This document shows, piece by piece, positions 7,850 through 17,774 of a stretch of 64,000 nucleotides of DNA (its first letter is position 1; each line of letters begins with the position of its first letter). The notes beneath the pieces are model-generated. The model was not told the DNA's origin. It made no database searches and saw only the letters and a program-made list of their open reading frames with translations. The translations under genes and the position numbers were made by a program. The stretch is from Sorangium aterium (GTDB lineage: Bacteria; Myxococcota_A; Polyangia; Polyangiales; Polyangiaceae), in contig NZ_JAQNDK010000002.1 in the NCBI RefSeq assembly GCF_028368935.1, forward strand, positions 434,001 to 498,000, given 5' to 3'.

Positions 7850-9211
7850 TCAACACGCGCGCAGCACGCGGGCGAGCGCCCCGGCCGCGGCCGAGAGCAG
7901 CGCTTCGGGGATGGTGAGCGCCGGCGTCAGCGTCAGCGTCTCGCCGCGCACCCCGCCCGTGAGGACCAGGTACCCTTCCGCCAGCATCCCGCGCAGGGCC
8001 CGGAGCCCGAGCTCGGCGCTCTCGAGCTCGACGCCGACCATGAGCCCCGCGCCCCGCACGTCGACGACGCCCGCCCTGCGTGGGAGCGCCTCCCGCAGCA
8101 TCGCCTGGAAGCGAGCGCCCACGTCGCGCGAGCGCGCGGCCAGCCGGCCTTCGCCGAGGGCGTCGAGCGTCGCGAGCGCGGCGCTCGACGCGAGGGGCGA
8201 TCCGGAGTGCGTCGAGGTGTGGACCACCTCGCCCTCGCGCGCCCACGCCCGCATGATCGGCTCGGGCGCCACGCACGCGGAGATGGGCAGCCCGCCGCCG
8301 AGCCCCTTGCCGAAGCAGAGGATATCGACCGGCGCCCCGAGCTCTCCTGTGCGCGTCATCGCCCCCGATCGACCGAGGCCGGTCCAGATCTCGTCCGCGA
8401 TCACGAGCGCCCCGTGCCGGTGCGCCGCTTCGCAGACCGCGTGCAGGAACGCGTCGGGCGGGACGACGCAGCCGCCCCGCCCGAGGATCGGCTCGAGGAG
8501 GACCGCGCCGACGTCGCCCCCGCGCAGCGCGAGCTCGACGGCGTCGACCGAGCGCGCGGCGCCCGCCTCGTCGCGCGGGTAGGGCGCGAACGTCACGCGC
8601 CGGTTGAGCTGCTCCGCGAAGGGCGCCCTGTAGCTCTCGCGCAGCCCGCACGCCGCGAGCGGCGCGTACCCGAGCCCGTGGTACGCGCCCTCGAACGCGA
8701 CGAGCCCAGGCCGTCCGGTCGAGAGCGCCGCCGTCTTGACGGCCGCGGTGATCGCGTCGCTGCCGCTCTGGCCGAGCAGCGCCATGGGCGAGGGCCCGGG
8801 GTGCAGCGCCGTGAGGCGCTCCAGCAGGGCGATCTTCACGTCGGCCGAGTACACGTCGCCGAGCGCGAGGGTCAGCCGCGACAGCTGCTCCTCCGCCGCG
8901 CGCCGCACCGGCGCCGCCGCGTGGCCGAGCAGCAGCGCGCCGAAGCCGGCGCACAGGTCGACGTACCGGTTCCCGTCGACGTCGCAGACGTTCGCGCCGC
9001 GCCCGTGCGACAGCACGATCGGCAGCATGTCGGCGCCGCTCTTCTGCGCCCGCGCCTCGCGCCGCCGGCCGAACGCCGGGCACTCGACGCGCTCGAGCCG
9101 CTCGAGGGCGCTCCGCGACAGGGGACCAGGCGGCGGCGACAGGATCGCGGGCAGCTCAGCGCCGCTGCCCGCGTCCGGCGCCGCCGGCAGCGGCAGATCG
9201 CTGTTCGGCAT
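7850..9211 (-). CDS. Class III PLP-dependent aminotransferase
   Basis: 453 aa, ATG at 9211 preceded by a good GGAGG site. Fold-type I class III features: VDLCAGFGALLLGH, substrate/cofactor loop LGQSGSDAITAAVK (~146-159), IADEIWTGLGRSG with D273, and the Schiff-base Lys in CFGKGLGGG (K302). Members move amino groups onto omega-aldehydes or ketones (ornithine, GABA, diamine and related aminotransferases). Its place just upstream of acyl-activating and acyl-reducing genes suggests that it aminates the aldehyde made by the LuxC-like enzyme; this is inference. It could instead supply an amino-acid substrate for the pathway. Confidence 0.85.
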   Translation of the reverse strand: MPNSDLPLPAAPDAGSGAELPAILSPPPGPLSRSALERLERVECPAFGRRREARAQKSGADMLPIVLSHGRGANVCDVDGNRYVDLCAGFGALLLGHAAAPVRRAAEEQLSRLTLALGDVYSADVKIALLERLTALHPGPSPMALLGQSGSDAITAAVKTAALSTGRPGLVAFEGAYHGLGYAPLAACGLRESYRAPFAEQLNRRVTFAPYPRDEAGAARSVDAVELALRGGDVGAVLLEPILGRGGCVVPPDAFLHAVCEAAHRHGALVIADEIWTGLGRSGAMTRTGELGAPVDILCFGKGLGGGLPISACVAPEPIMRAWAREGEVVHTSTHSGSPLASSAALATLDALGEGRLAARSRDVGARFQAMLREALPRRAGVVDVRGAGLMVGVELESAELGLRALRGMLAEGYLVLTGGVRGETLTLTPALTIPEALLSAAAGALARVLRAC

Positions 9212-9255
9212 CGTCCTTACCTCCGCCGGAACCTAGCGCGCCCGCGGGCGGCTGC

Positions 9256-10155
<900 letters not shown>

Positions 10156-10396
10156 GCGCGCTCAGCCCAACCCGTCGTGCGACCTAGCCTCGACATCGTT
10201 CGAGCTCTTCCCGAGACGGAACCTACCCGGGCGTGGCTCTTCGGTCGCGATGCAACGGTTCGATATGCCCTAGCTCGCCCAACGTCAAAGCGTACTGACA
10301 TGCCCCGACTCCCGTCAAGACGGCCATCCGGGCGGAGCCGTCTTCAGTGCTTCCTCCGCCTTCCCGACCCGACAACGGCCTACGTCGCCTTCTGCG

Positions 10397-10445
10397 CTCG
10401 GTCGTGTCGGTCGTGTCGGTTGCGTCGGTTGCGTCCGTTGCGCCC
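10397..10445. repeat. Short tandem repeats, ~10-bp period
   Basis: About five imperfect units of the type gtgtcggtc / gcgtcggttg stand head to tail. The period near 10 bp matches one DNA turn. Function is unknown; slippage-generated sequence is the simplest explanation. Confidence 0.7.
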
Positions 10446-10849
10446 TTCCACGTTCTCGGCTTGTTCCCCGCACGCCGTCCGCCCCCTCGCCGCTGTTCGC
10501 TGCCGCTCACGCCGCGCCGCACCGCAGGTGCTCGCCGATGCGCCTTGTGGGGCGCTGTGCGCTGTTATCGCAGTTGACGCCCCATCTCTTTCCTCTTGTA
10601 CAGCCCGAGCTGCCGAGGACGCGGGTCTCTCTATGCGTTTCCCGAGCGCGCCGCCACCCGTCCGGCGAGCGATTGAGCCGGCAAGGGAGGGAATGGTTTG
10701 CTGGAACACGATGTGTCTGTTCGCCTGGCATGTCCGCGTTCTGCGGGGACGAGGCTCTGTGAGTTCTGCCTCAAAACGAGGGCGCATCACAACGCTGAAC
10801 TGAGCGAAGCGGAACGCAGCGGACCGGAACCGAGCGAAGCGGCACGGAA

Positions 10850-10923
10850 CGGAGCGGAACCGGAGCGGAGCGGAACCGGAGCGGAGCGGAACCGGAGCGG
10901 AGCGGAACCGAGCGGAGCGGAAC
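10850..10923. repeat. 16-bp tandem repeat block
   Basis: Three exact copies of cggagcggagcggaac occupy 10861-10876, 10877-10892 and 10893-10908, followed by a 15-base copy with one base missing (10909-10923). Related degenerate units of the gagcgaagcgg / ggcgcggaac type extend the block on both sides, to about 10797 and 10985. No array-like spacers are present, so this is not a CRISPR. Confidence 0.9.
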
Positions 10924-11412
10924 CCAGCGAAGCCGAGCAGAACGTCGCGAGCGGCGCGGAACGGCGCGGAACGGCGCGGAGCCGGAGCGGGGCCGCGTGG
11001 ACCGCGTGCGCTGCACGCCGCGCGTGCTGCGACCCCGCAGCGCAGAGGCCTCCCGCCAGCGTTGCCGGTCAGTTGACTTGGCACACAGGGTGCGTAGGAT
11101 AGACCTGCGTCGCGGCGGAGACCTTCCCCCCCCAGGTCCGTCGCGGCGTTTTTCTTTTCAGGCTGCCGTGCCCATCTCCAGGCCGCGGCACGGCAGCGCG
11201 CTTCCTGCCTTGGATGGCTCCAGGAGCAGCTCGTTCCTCCGCCAGCCGCAACGCTCCGTCAATGCTGGAACCGGCCACGGCGGGAAGGCGTCGCTGCGCC
11301 CGCTGCGGAGAAAGGCGCCGAGAGGCCGACCCCCATCACGAAGCCGGGATCGACGGCGCGATCCCTGACGCGCAGGCGCGGGCGTGAGGGGTGGACACCG
11401 CGCTGGCGTCGA

Positions 11413-12198
11413 TCAGGCGAGCGACGACAGCGTCGCGCGCAGCTCGCCGCCGTCGAATACCCAGAGCTCGCCCGGTCGTCCCGTGGTCCAGGTCTCGTTC
11501 GCGGTGAGCGGGCTCGTCGCGACCACCGCGATCCGATCCTTCGGGGTCGTGACGGCCGAGAAGTCGACGCGGACATCGTCGTCCAGGAGCGTCGCGATGC
11601 CGAAGGGGGCCTTGCGGATGATGTGACAGAGCCGGGTTGCGCAGCGGGCGAAGAGGTGGCGCCCGTCGCCGAGCAGGAAGTTGAACGTCCCGTCCTGGCC
11701 TAGCTCGCCGCCGAGCGCCGCGATCGCCTCCCAGAGCTCGCTGGGCCGGCGAGGATAGCCGGGGAACGAGCTGCGGAGCCCCTCCAGCAGGTAACAGAAG
11801 GCGTGCTCGCTGTCGGTCGTTCCGATGGGGTTGAAGCGGCCCAGCGCGCGGCGCCGGACGCGAGGGAGCGTGCCGTTGTGCGCGAAGACCCAGTGGCGTC
11901 CCCAGAGCTCGCGCACGAACGGGTGCGTGTTGGCGAGGAGGACATCGCCGCGGGTGCGGCGCCGGATGTGGCCGATCGCGAGCAGCGTCTTGATGGGCGT
12001 CTCGCTGAGGAATCGCGCCAGCGGGCTCTCCGCGGCGGGGCTCGGATCGAGGAACACGCGCGCGGCGCGCCCCTCGAAGAACGCGAGGCCCCAACCGTCA
12101 GCGTGGGGACCTGTGCGGCCGCCCCGGTGCCGGAGGCCGTTGAACGAAAAGACGATGTCTGTGGGGACGTTGCACTCCATCCCGAGGAGCTCGCACAT
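11413..12198 (-). CDS. Class II glutamine amidotransferase, YafJ-like
   Basis: 261 aa beginning MCELLGMECN, so Cys2 becomes the N-terminal nucleophile after Met removal, as in Ntn-type glutaminase domains. Supporting motifs are RHRGGRTGPHADGWG, AIGHIRRRTRGD, WVFAHNGTLP and TDSEHAFCYLL. The protein is a stand-alone glutaminase domain of the YafJ/EgtC-like group, which releases ammonia from gamma-glutamyl compounds or cleaves gamma-glutamyl amides. EgtC partners (EgtB, EgtD) are not nearby, so an ergothioneine role is not supported. It is 78 bp downstream of hemE on the same strand. Confidence 0.85.
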   Translation of the reverse strand: MCELLGMECNVPTDIVFSFNGLRHRGGRTGPHADGWGLAFFEGRAARVFLDPSPAAESPLARFLSETPIKTLLAIGHIRRRTRGDVLLANTHPFVRELWGRHWVFAHNGTLPRVRRRALGRFNPIGTTDSEHAFCYLLEGLRSSFPGYPRRPSELWEAIAALGGELGQDGTFNFLLGDGRHLFARCATRLCHIIRKAPFGIATLLDDDVRVDFSAVTTPKDRIAVVATSPLTANETWTTGRPGELWVFDGGELRATLSSLA

Positions 12199-12276
12199 GC
12201 TCGCGGGTGGACCATATCACCCCCGGAGGGGGTCTGAGATCCGATCCCGATCGATGCCGCGGCGCGATGCGCGGCG

Positions 12277-13365
12277 TCAGCGCGCCGGCTCGCCCTGGAG
12301 CGACGCGCGCGGGATGGAGTGGACGAGATCGATGACCGCCTTGACCGTATCGACCGGCGTCTCGGGGATGATGCCGTGGCCGAGGTTGAAGATGTGCCCG
12401 GCGCGGCCGCCCGCCTCCGCGAGCACCGCGCGCGCGCGGCGCTCGGCGACGGCGCGCGGCGCGCAGAGCAGCAGCGGGTCGAGGTTGCCCTGCACCGCGC
12501 GATCGTACCCGATGCGCTGCCACGCCTTGTCGAGCGGCGTGCGCCAGTCGACGCCGATCACCGTGCCGCCGGCGTCGCGCTGCGCCTCCAGGAGCGCCCC
12601 TGTGTTCGTACCGAAGTGGATGACCGGGACCCCCGTCGCCTCGAGGTCGCGGAGGATGTGCCGCACGTGCGGCTGCACGTGCTCGCGGTAGTCGTCGATC
12701 GAGAGCGAGCCGACCCACGAGTCGAACAGCTGCACCGCCTGGGCGCCCGCGGCGACCTGCGCGCGCAACAGGCGGCGGACGACCTCCGAGATCTTGCCCA
12801 TCAGCGCCGACCACGCCTCGGGGTCGCTCCACATCAGCTGCTTCGTGAGCCGGTAGTCGCTCGACTTGCCCCCCTCGACGAGGTAGCTCGCCATGGTGAA
12901 CGGCGCGCCGGCGAAGCCGATGAGCGGCGTCTTGCCGTCCAGCTCCTTGCGGATGAGGCGCACGGCGTCGAGCACGTAGCCGAGGCCCTCCTCGGGCTCG
13001 AACACCCGCAGCCGCTCGATGCCGGCCCGATCGCGCACGGGCTCGTGGATCACCGGGCCCTCGCCCTTCGCGAACTCGAAGGGGGCGCCCATCGGCTCGA
13101 GCGGCAGGAGGATGTCGGCGAAGAGGATCGCCGCGTCCATCCCGAGCCGCAGCGGCTGGAGCGTCACCTCGAGCGCGAGCTCGGGCGTCTTGCAGATCTC
13201 GAGGAGCGTGTACTTCTTCCTGAGCTCCCGGTACTCGGCCATGTACCGGCCGGCCTGGCGCATGAACCACACGGGCGTGACATCGGTCGGCTCACGCCGG
13301 CAGGCGCGCAGGAAGCGATCGTGCATGGAAGGCTCCAGGAGGGGGTCGACGGGACGCCCCTTCAT
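12277..13365 (-). CDS. hemE: Uroporphyrinogen decarboxylase
   Basis: 362 aa, full length. HemE removes four carboxyl groups from uroporphyrinogen III to give coproporphyrinogen III in haem synthesis, in the cytosol. The signature WFMRQAGRY near the N-terminus supplies the Arg residues that hold the substrate carboxylates; the catalytic Asp is in AAILFADILLPLE, and GFAGAPFTMASYL and FNLGHGIIPETP are typical. The ATG at 13365 adds 13 residues relative to the internal MHDRF; either may be used. Other haem genes are not adjacent. Confidence 0.96.
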   Translation of the reverse strand: MKGRPVDPLLEPSMHDRFLRACRREPTDVTPVWFMRQAGRYMAEYRELRKKYTLLEICKTPELALEVTLQPLRLGMDAAILFADILLPLEPMGAPFEFAKGEGPVIHEPVRDRAGIERLRVFEPEEGLGYVLDAVRLIRKELDGKTPLIGFAGAPFTMASYLVEGGKSSDYRLTKQLMWSDPEAWSALMGKISEVVRRLLRAQVAAGAQAVQLFDSWVGSLSIDDYREHVQPHVRHILRDLEATGVPVIHFGTNTGALLEAQRDAGGTVIGVDWRTPLDKAWQRIGYDRAVQGNLDPLLLCAPRAVAERRARAVLAEAGGRAGHIFNLGHGIIPETPVDTVKAVIDLVHSIPRASLQGEPAR

Positions 13366-13509
13366 GTCCGTTCAGCCATCGCCCGGCAATGGGTTTCAGC
13401 CCATCGCTCGCGCGCGGCTCGCCGGGAGCGCGGCGCGGCCGGGCCCGAGGCGGCCCGTCGAGGGGGCGGACCCAAGCGTCGGCTCCCTCGCCGTGTAGAC
13501 TAGGAGCCT

Positions 13510-14127
13510 ATGGCGCGTCCCTCCAGACCTCCCGGCTTTGACATGACGTACAGGCCCGAGAAGCGCATCGCGTTCGGGCCGCCGCTGAAGGAGCGCCTCC
13601 CGGCGCTGCTTTACCTGACCTTCGCCCTCGGCGTCTCGGGGGTGATCTTCTATGGCCAGAACGCTCCCTCGAGCTCCCGGCTCTTCCAGTACGTCGTCGA
13701 GGGCGATCGCCACCGGCTCGTCTCCTCCAGCGTTTGCGCCATCGTCCTGTGCGTGAGCGCGGTGGCGATGGTGCTACGCGAGCAGATGCGGGGGGTCGTC
13801 GTGCACCCGGACGGGATCGAGCTGCGCGAGCTGCTCACCTTCGGCGTGCCGCGCGTGCGGCGCTTCGCCTGGTCGCAGATCGACCGGATGGCGGTGCCCT
13901 CCGCGCAGGCGCGCGCCGGCGGCGCGGCGGCGGTCGGCGGGAGCGTGCCGGCGAGCAACATCCGGCTCGATCTCTGGGATGGGTCCCGCACCTGGCTGCC
14001 GGACGTCGGAGACAAGATCGCGCTGTCGGTGATGCTGGAGCGGGTCGCCCTGGCGCGGGCGATCCCGGTCGAGGGGGGAACCGGGCTGATGGACGACCTC
14101 GGGAACCCCCTTCAGGACGACGGCTGA
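13510..14127 (+). CDS. Membrane protein with PH-like cytosolic domain, unknown function
   Basis: 205 aa. Two hydrophobic segments (~30-50, ALLYLTFALGVSGVIFYG, and ~70-90, VSSSVCAIVLCVSAVAMVL) are followed by a soluble part whose pattern RGVVVHPDGIELRELLTFGVPRVRRFAWSQID resembles bacterial PH-like (YdbS/DUF-type) membrane domains. The end is Ala/Gly-rich, then a short acidic tail. No catalytic residues are seen. It starts divergently from hemE and converges with the M20 hydrolase gene with only 6 bp between the stops. Confidence 0.7.
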   Translation: MARPSRPPGFDMTYRPEKRIAFGPPLKERLPALLYLTFALGVSGVIFYGQNAPSSSRLFQYVVEGDRHRLVSSSVCAIVLCVSAVAMVLREQMRGVVVHPDGIELRELLTFGVPRVRRFAWSQIDRMAVPSAQARAGGAAAVGGSVPASNIRLDLWDGSRTWLPDVGDKIALSVMLERVALARAIPVEGGTGLMDDLGNPLQDDG

Positions 14128-14133
14128 ACAGGC

Positions 14134-15321
14134 CTAGCGCGCGCTCGCCCCGGCCTTCCGCTGCGCGAACTCCTCGCGCACGCCCTGCCGCAGCTCGGGG
14201 TCGAGCAGGAGATCCGCGCACGTCATCGCCATGGCCTTGGCGGCGATCAGCATCGAGTCCTGGCCGGCGGGGCTCGCGGCGCGCGCGGCGAACGCGTGCT
14301 GGTGGCAGGTCGTCTCTCCCTTGCCGCAGATCGCGATCCACGGGTGGATGGCGGGGAGCGCGTGGGACACGTCGCCCATGTCGGTCGAGCCGGTGCCGAC
14401 GGCGGGGTCCATCTCGATCGGCGAGCGGCCGAGGGCGCGCAGGTGCTCGCCGAAGCGGCGCGCCATCTTCCGGTTGTTGACCATGTTCTTGTAGCCGCCC
14501 TGATCGACGAGCGTGAGCTCGACCCCGCTCGCCATGGCCGCACCGCGGGCGCAGCGCTCCACGATCGCCCGCACGCGGGCGAGCTCCTCGGTGTCGAGGG
14601 CGCGGACCGAGAACTCGGCGACGGCGAGCTCCGGGATGATGTTGACCGCCTGACCGCCGTTCTTGATGAACCCGTGCACCCGGACGCCATCGCGGAAGTG
14701 GACGCGCTGGCCGTCGATCAGCCGGAAGGTGTCGAGGCAGGCCGTGAGCGCGCTGCTCCCGTCCCACGGCGCGAGCGCCGCGTGCGACGGCTTGCCGTGG
14801 AACTGGAGCTCGAGCCAGACGCTGGCCAGCGTGTCGTGCGCGAGCAGGTCGCGGTCGAACGGGTGGAACATCATCGCGGCGTCGACGCCCTCGAAGGCGC
14901 CCGCCTCGAGCAGCCTGATCTTGCCGCCGCCCCCCTCCTCGGCGGGCGTCCCGACCAGATCGATGGTGCCGGCCACGGCGTCCTTCTGCCGCGCCAGCGC
15001 GAGGAACGCGCCGAGCGCCCCCGCCGCGATCAGGTTGTGCCCGCAGGCGTGGCCGATCTCAGGGAGCGCGTCGTACTCGGCCAGGATGGCGAGGTGAGGC
15101 CCCCCGCCGCGCCCGATGCGCGCGCGCAGCGAGGTGGGCATGCCGGCGAGCCCGCGCTCGACCTGGATGCCGCGGCTCTCGACGGCCTCGGCGAGCCAGG
15201 CCGCGGCCCTGTGCTCCTCGAACCGGAGCTCCGGGTGCGCGTGGATGCGCGCGGCGATCTCGCGGAGATCCGGGGAGAGGTCGTCGATGTCACGCTGGAT
15301 GCGGCTCGGGTCGAGGCTCAT
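14134..15321 (-). CDS. M20-family amidohydrolase (AbgB/HipO-like)
   Basis: 395 aa from the ATG of MSLDPSRIQ; the longer open frame upstream has no gene-like sequence. The zinc-dependent M20D core is clear: HPELRFEEHRAA, HACGHN (metal ligands), a Glu-rich GTPAEEGGGGK with the general base Glu, and a dimerisation lid after VWLELQFHGKPSHAA. GSTDMGDVSHALPAIHPWI near the end matches p-aminobenzoyl-glutamate or N-acyl amino-acid hydrolases. It should cleave an amide bond in an N-acyl amino acid or folate breakdown product. There is no transporter nearby to suggest the substrate. Confidence 0.88.
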   Translation of the reverse strand: MSLDPSRIQRDIDDLSPDLREIAARIHAHPELRFEEHRAAAWLAEAVESRGIQVERGLAGMPTSLRARIGRGGGPHLAILAEYDALPEIGHACGHNLIAAGALGAFLALARQKDAVAGTIDLVGTPAEEGGGGKIRLLEAGAFEGVDAAMMFHPFDRDLLAHDTLASVWLELQFHGKPSHAALAPWDGSSALTACLDTFRLIDGQRVHFRDGVRVHGFIKNGGQAVNIIPELAVAEFSVRALDTEELARVRAIVERCARGAAMASGVELTLVDQGGYKNMVNNRKMARRFGEHLRALGRSPIEMDPAVGTGSTDMGDVSHALPAIHPWIAICGKGETTCHQHAFAARAASPAGQDSMLIAAKAMAMTCADLLLDPELRQGVREEFAQRKAGASAR

Positions 15322-15500
15322 AGGGGCGAGCGATACTACTCTGGATCCGCGCGGCTCGCCCGGGCCATGGTGGCGCTGGCGGAGGAGCTCCGCCGCCGCC
15401 CCGTGGTCACGTTCGCGCGTTCGCGTGTTCCCTCGTTCGCACATCGGCACCCCGCGCGCCGCCACGCTGTCGGGACTTCTCACGGACCCAGGACCCTCGA

Positions 15501-16652
15501 ATGCACGGACCGCGCTGTTCTCCGCTCCTCTTCTTACCCCGCTTACCCCGCTTCCCCTTCCTCGCGGCGGCGCTCGCGCTCGCTGCCTGCGACGCGTCCC
15601 CACGCGCCCGCCAGGAGGCCGGGCCGGCCGCCGCGAGCGTGGCGCCGCTGCCGGCTCAGTCCGCTCCAGCGCAGGCCGGGCCCGCCCGCGTCGCGGTCGA
15701 GGCGAGGGCGATGGGCACGAGCCTGCTCCTCGCCGCCTACACGAGCGAGGCGATGGATGAGGCGGCGATCAGGGTCCGGCTGGACAAGGCGATCGCCGAG
15801 ATCCGCAGGCTCGAGGGGCTCATGACGACCTGGCGGCCGGACAGCGAGCTGTCACGGGTCAACGCGGCGGCCGGGAAGAGCGCGGTGGAGGTGAGCCCGG
15901 AGTCGCTCGCCGTGATCGAGAAGAGCCTCTGGATCAGCGAGCGCTCCGAGGGCGTCTTCGACGTCACCTTCGAGGCGATGCACGGGCTCTGGAAGTTCGA
16001 CGAGGACATCGACGACAACGTGCCGCACAAGGAAGACGTCGAGCGGGCGCGCGCGCTCATCGATCACAGGCAGATCAAGATCGATCGCGCGCGGCGCACG
16101 GTGATGCTCGGAAAGCCCGGGATGCGGATGAGCCTCGGCGGGATCGCGAAGGGCTACGCCGTCGACGCCGCGGCGCGGGTGCTGCGGGGGGAGGGGCTGA
16201 CGTCGTTCTTCGTGCAGGCCGGCGGTGACCTGTACATCGCGGGAAAGAAGCCGGACGGGTCGCCGTGGAGGGCGGGGGTGCGGGATCCGCGCGGCAAGGA
16301 CGCGAACGACTACTTCGCGATGATCGAGGTGGAGGACCACGCCTTCTCCACGGCGGGCGACTACGAGCGGAGCTTCATCAAGGACGGCAGGCGCTATCAC
16401 CACATCATCGATCCGCGGACCGGCTTCCCGGCGTCGGAGAGCCGGAGCGTGACCATCTGGGCAAAGGACGCGCTGACCGCGGACGCCGTCGACGATGCGG
16501 TGTTCATCCTGGGGGCCGAGAAGGGGCTCGCGCTCGTCGAGTCGATCGAGGACTGCGGCGCCGTGATCGTCGACCGGAACAACAAGGTGTGGGTGTCGAA
16601 GCGGCTGGAAGGAAAGGCCGAGGTGCTCCGCCAGCCGACCGATGGGCTGTAG
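15501..16652 (+). CDS. apbE: FAD:protein FMN transferase (ApbE), lipoprotein
   Basis: 383 aa. A signal peptide ends in a lipobox (LALAAC, Cys30), so the enzyme should be membrane-tethered outside the cytoplasm. ApbE transfers FMN from FAD onto Thr/Ser of flavoproteins such as Nqr/Rnf subunits. Recognisable parts: EARAMGTSLLL, GGIAKGYAVDAAARVL, FVQAGGDLYIAGKK, FSTAGDYERSF and HHIIDPRTGFPA, with the metal-binding residues near DALTADAVDDAVFILG. No Nqr, Rnf or other obvious flavoprotein target lies nearby. A long hairpin follows the stop. Confidence 0.93.
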   Translation: MHGPRCSPLLFLPRLPRFPFLAAALALAACDASPRARQEAGPAAASVAPLPAQSAPAQAGPARVAVEARAMGTSLLLAAYTSEAMDEAAIRVRLDKAIAEIRRLEGLMTTWRPDSELSRVNAAAGKSAVEVSPESLAVIEKSLWISERSEGVFDVTFEAMHGLWKFDEDIDDNVPHKEDVERARALIDHRQIKIDRARRTVMLGKPGMRMSLGGIAKGYAVDAAARVLRGEGLTSFFVQAGGDLYIAGKKPDGSPWRAGVRDPRGKDANDYFAMIEVEDHAFSTAGDYERSFIKDGRRYHHIIDPRTGFPASESRSVTIWAKDALTADAVDDAVFILGAEKGLALVESIEDCGAVIVDRNNKVWVSKRLEGKAEVLRQPTDGL

Positions 16653-16705
16653 GTGGGGCTTACGCGGGGGACGCGCTGCCCGGACAGGGTACTGGCCCAA
16701 TTTGA

Positions 16706-16752
16706 ACAGGGAGGCGGGGAGAAAAACTTAGTAACTCTCCCCGTCTCCCTGT
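16706..16752. terminator. Long hairpin, repeat family B copy 1, between convergent genes
   Basis: Arms of 17 bases (16706-16722 and 16736-16752) pair with a single G-T wobble around a 13-base loop. It lies between the stops of apbE (+) and the nuclease-like gene (-), fitting a bidirectional terminator. A near copy of the core (ggagacggggaga / tccccgtctccctg) lies at 38334-38377, so this is also a dispersed repeat. Confidence 0.7.
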
Positions 16753-16790
16753 GATCTTTCTCGGGCAAAGTCGACCGATGCGCGGGCGTT

Positions 16791-17666
16791 TCAGCCTTCG
16801 AAGAGCTCGTCCAGCGTTTTGGCGGTGAGGATCCGCTCGGCCCATACCGCGAGCCGCTCCCCGGACGCAGCGAGGACCTGCTCCCGCCTCGCCTCGGGCA
16901 CTTCTCCGAACCGCGCCCGGAGCTGGCGCAGCAGCACGGCTCGCTGGCCCTCGTCGAGCCCCGCGCGCCGCCCCTCATCGAGCGCCGCCTTTCGCTCGCG
17001 GGCCTTGATGGCCTCGATTTCAGGGTTGCCCTTGCGCTCCAGCGCGCGGACGACCTCGCGCTCGGCCGCCGCGCCGTCGAGCAACGCGCGGACGGGGACC
17101 GGACGGACCAAGCACGGATCCTCGATCGTCGCGTCAGGCGCGAGCAGCACGAACCGCCCCTCGGCCGCCGACCACTCGGCGACCTCATCACGCTTGACGA
17201 AGATGACGAAGACGCGGCGCACGCCTCGGGCGACGAGATCCTCGGCCTTCTCGCGCGCGTCCTGCATCGACTGCTCGTTGACGATCTCGAACGAGAGCTC
17301 CTCCAGATACCGGCGTCCCGTCGCCGGATCGAGCCCTGCCCTGCGGATGGAGAGGTCGGTGGCGAAATCCGAGCCCTCGGCGACGCGGGTGATGAGATCG
17401 GCCGCGCCGATGTAGCCGGGCCGAAGGTGCGGCGCGATCAGGAAATCCAGCCGCACCTGCTGCTCGGCGTGCGGCTCGAGCGCCGGCGCCGCGACGACCT
17501 TGCGCCCGCGGATCCGCTCGTCGCGCGTCACCTCGGGCGCCACGAGGTGCTCATCGACGGCCGGGAAATGCGCCCGCTGCGGCTCCGCGGGCGGGAGCCT
17601 CACCGCCGCGCCGCCCCGGGCGGCCGGGGCGAGCAGGAGCGCGGCACCGGTCGGCTTGGGATCCAT
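16791..17666 (-). CDS. Uma2-like PD-(D/E)XK nuclease-fold protein
   Basis: 291 aa from the ATG of MDPKPTGAALL; the longer open frame includes 31 unlikely residues. The middle part (~60-190) shows a restriction-nuclease-like strand pattern: VRLDFLIAPHL, GSDFATDLSIRR (candidate Asp), ELSFEIVNEQS (candidate Glu) and VFVIFVKRDE. The C-terminal ~90 residues are charged helices (KARERKAALDEGRRAG) ending in AKTLDELFEG, as in several transposase- or nuclease-associated cyanobacterial and myxobacterial proteins. Function is unproven for this expanded group. A smaller relative lies at 39031-39621. Confidence 0.65.
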   Translation of the reverse strand: MDPKPTGAALLLAPAARGGAAVRLPPAEPQRAHFPAVDEHLVAPEVTRDERIRGRKVVAAPALEPHAEQQVRLDFLIAPHLRPGYIGAADLITRVAEGSDFATDLSIRRAGLDPATGRRYLEELSFEIVNEQSMQDAREKAEDLVARGVRRVFVIFVKRDEVAEWSAAEGRFVLLAPDATIEDPCLVRPVPVRALLDGAAAEREVVRALERKGNPEIEAIKARERKAALDEGRRAGLDEGQRAVLLRQLRARFGEVPEARREQVLAASGERLAVWAERILTAKTLDELFEG

Positions 17667-17774
17667 GCGGACAAGGCTAGCACGAAGGCTGCGAGCTTCG
17701 CCCCCGGGCCAGTGCGCGCCGCAGGGCCGCTCCCAGCGCGAGCAGCGCCGCGCCGTCACCGCCGCTCGCTGCCC

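Larger units (their letters stand above)
10156..11412. other. 1.26-kb gene-free region with simple repeats
   Basis: No open frame here looks like a protein: the frames are Arg/Ser-rich shadows of repeats. It holds a GC-rich 8-bp stem at 10317-10344 (aagacggc, 12-base loop, gccgtctt), a decamer-type tandem run near 10397-10445, and an imperfect tandem repeat block near 10797-10985. No tRNA cloverleaf was recognised. It separates the minus-strand FHA-GGDEF gene from the minus-strand amidotransferase gene. Confidence 0.6.

Noticed and set aside
10797-10985. CRISPR array
   Set aside because: Units are contiguous, 10-16 bp, without spacers, and no cas genes are present.
11413-12198. Ergothioneine gene egtC
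   Set aside because: No EgtB, EgtD or EgtA genes nearby; only the general class II glutaminase fold is supported.
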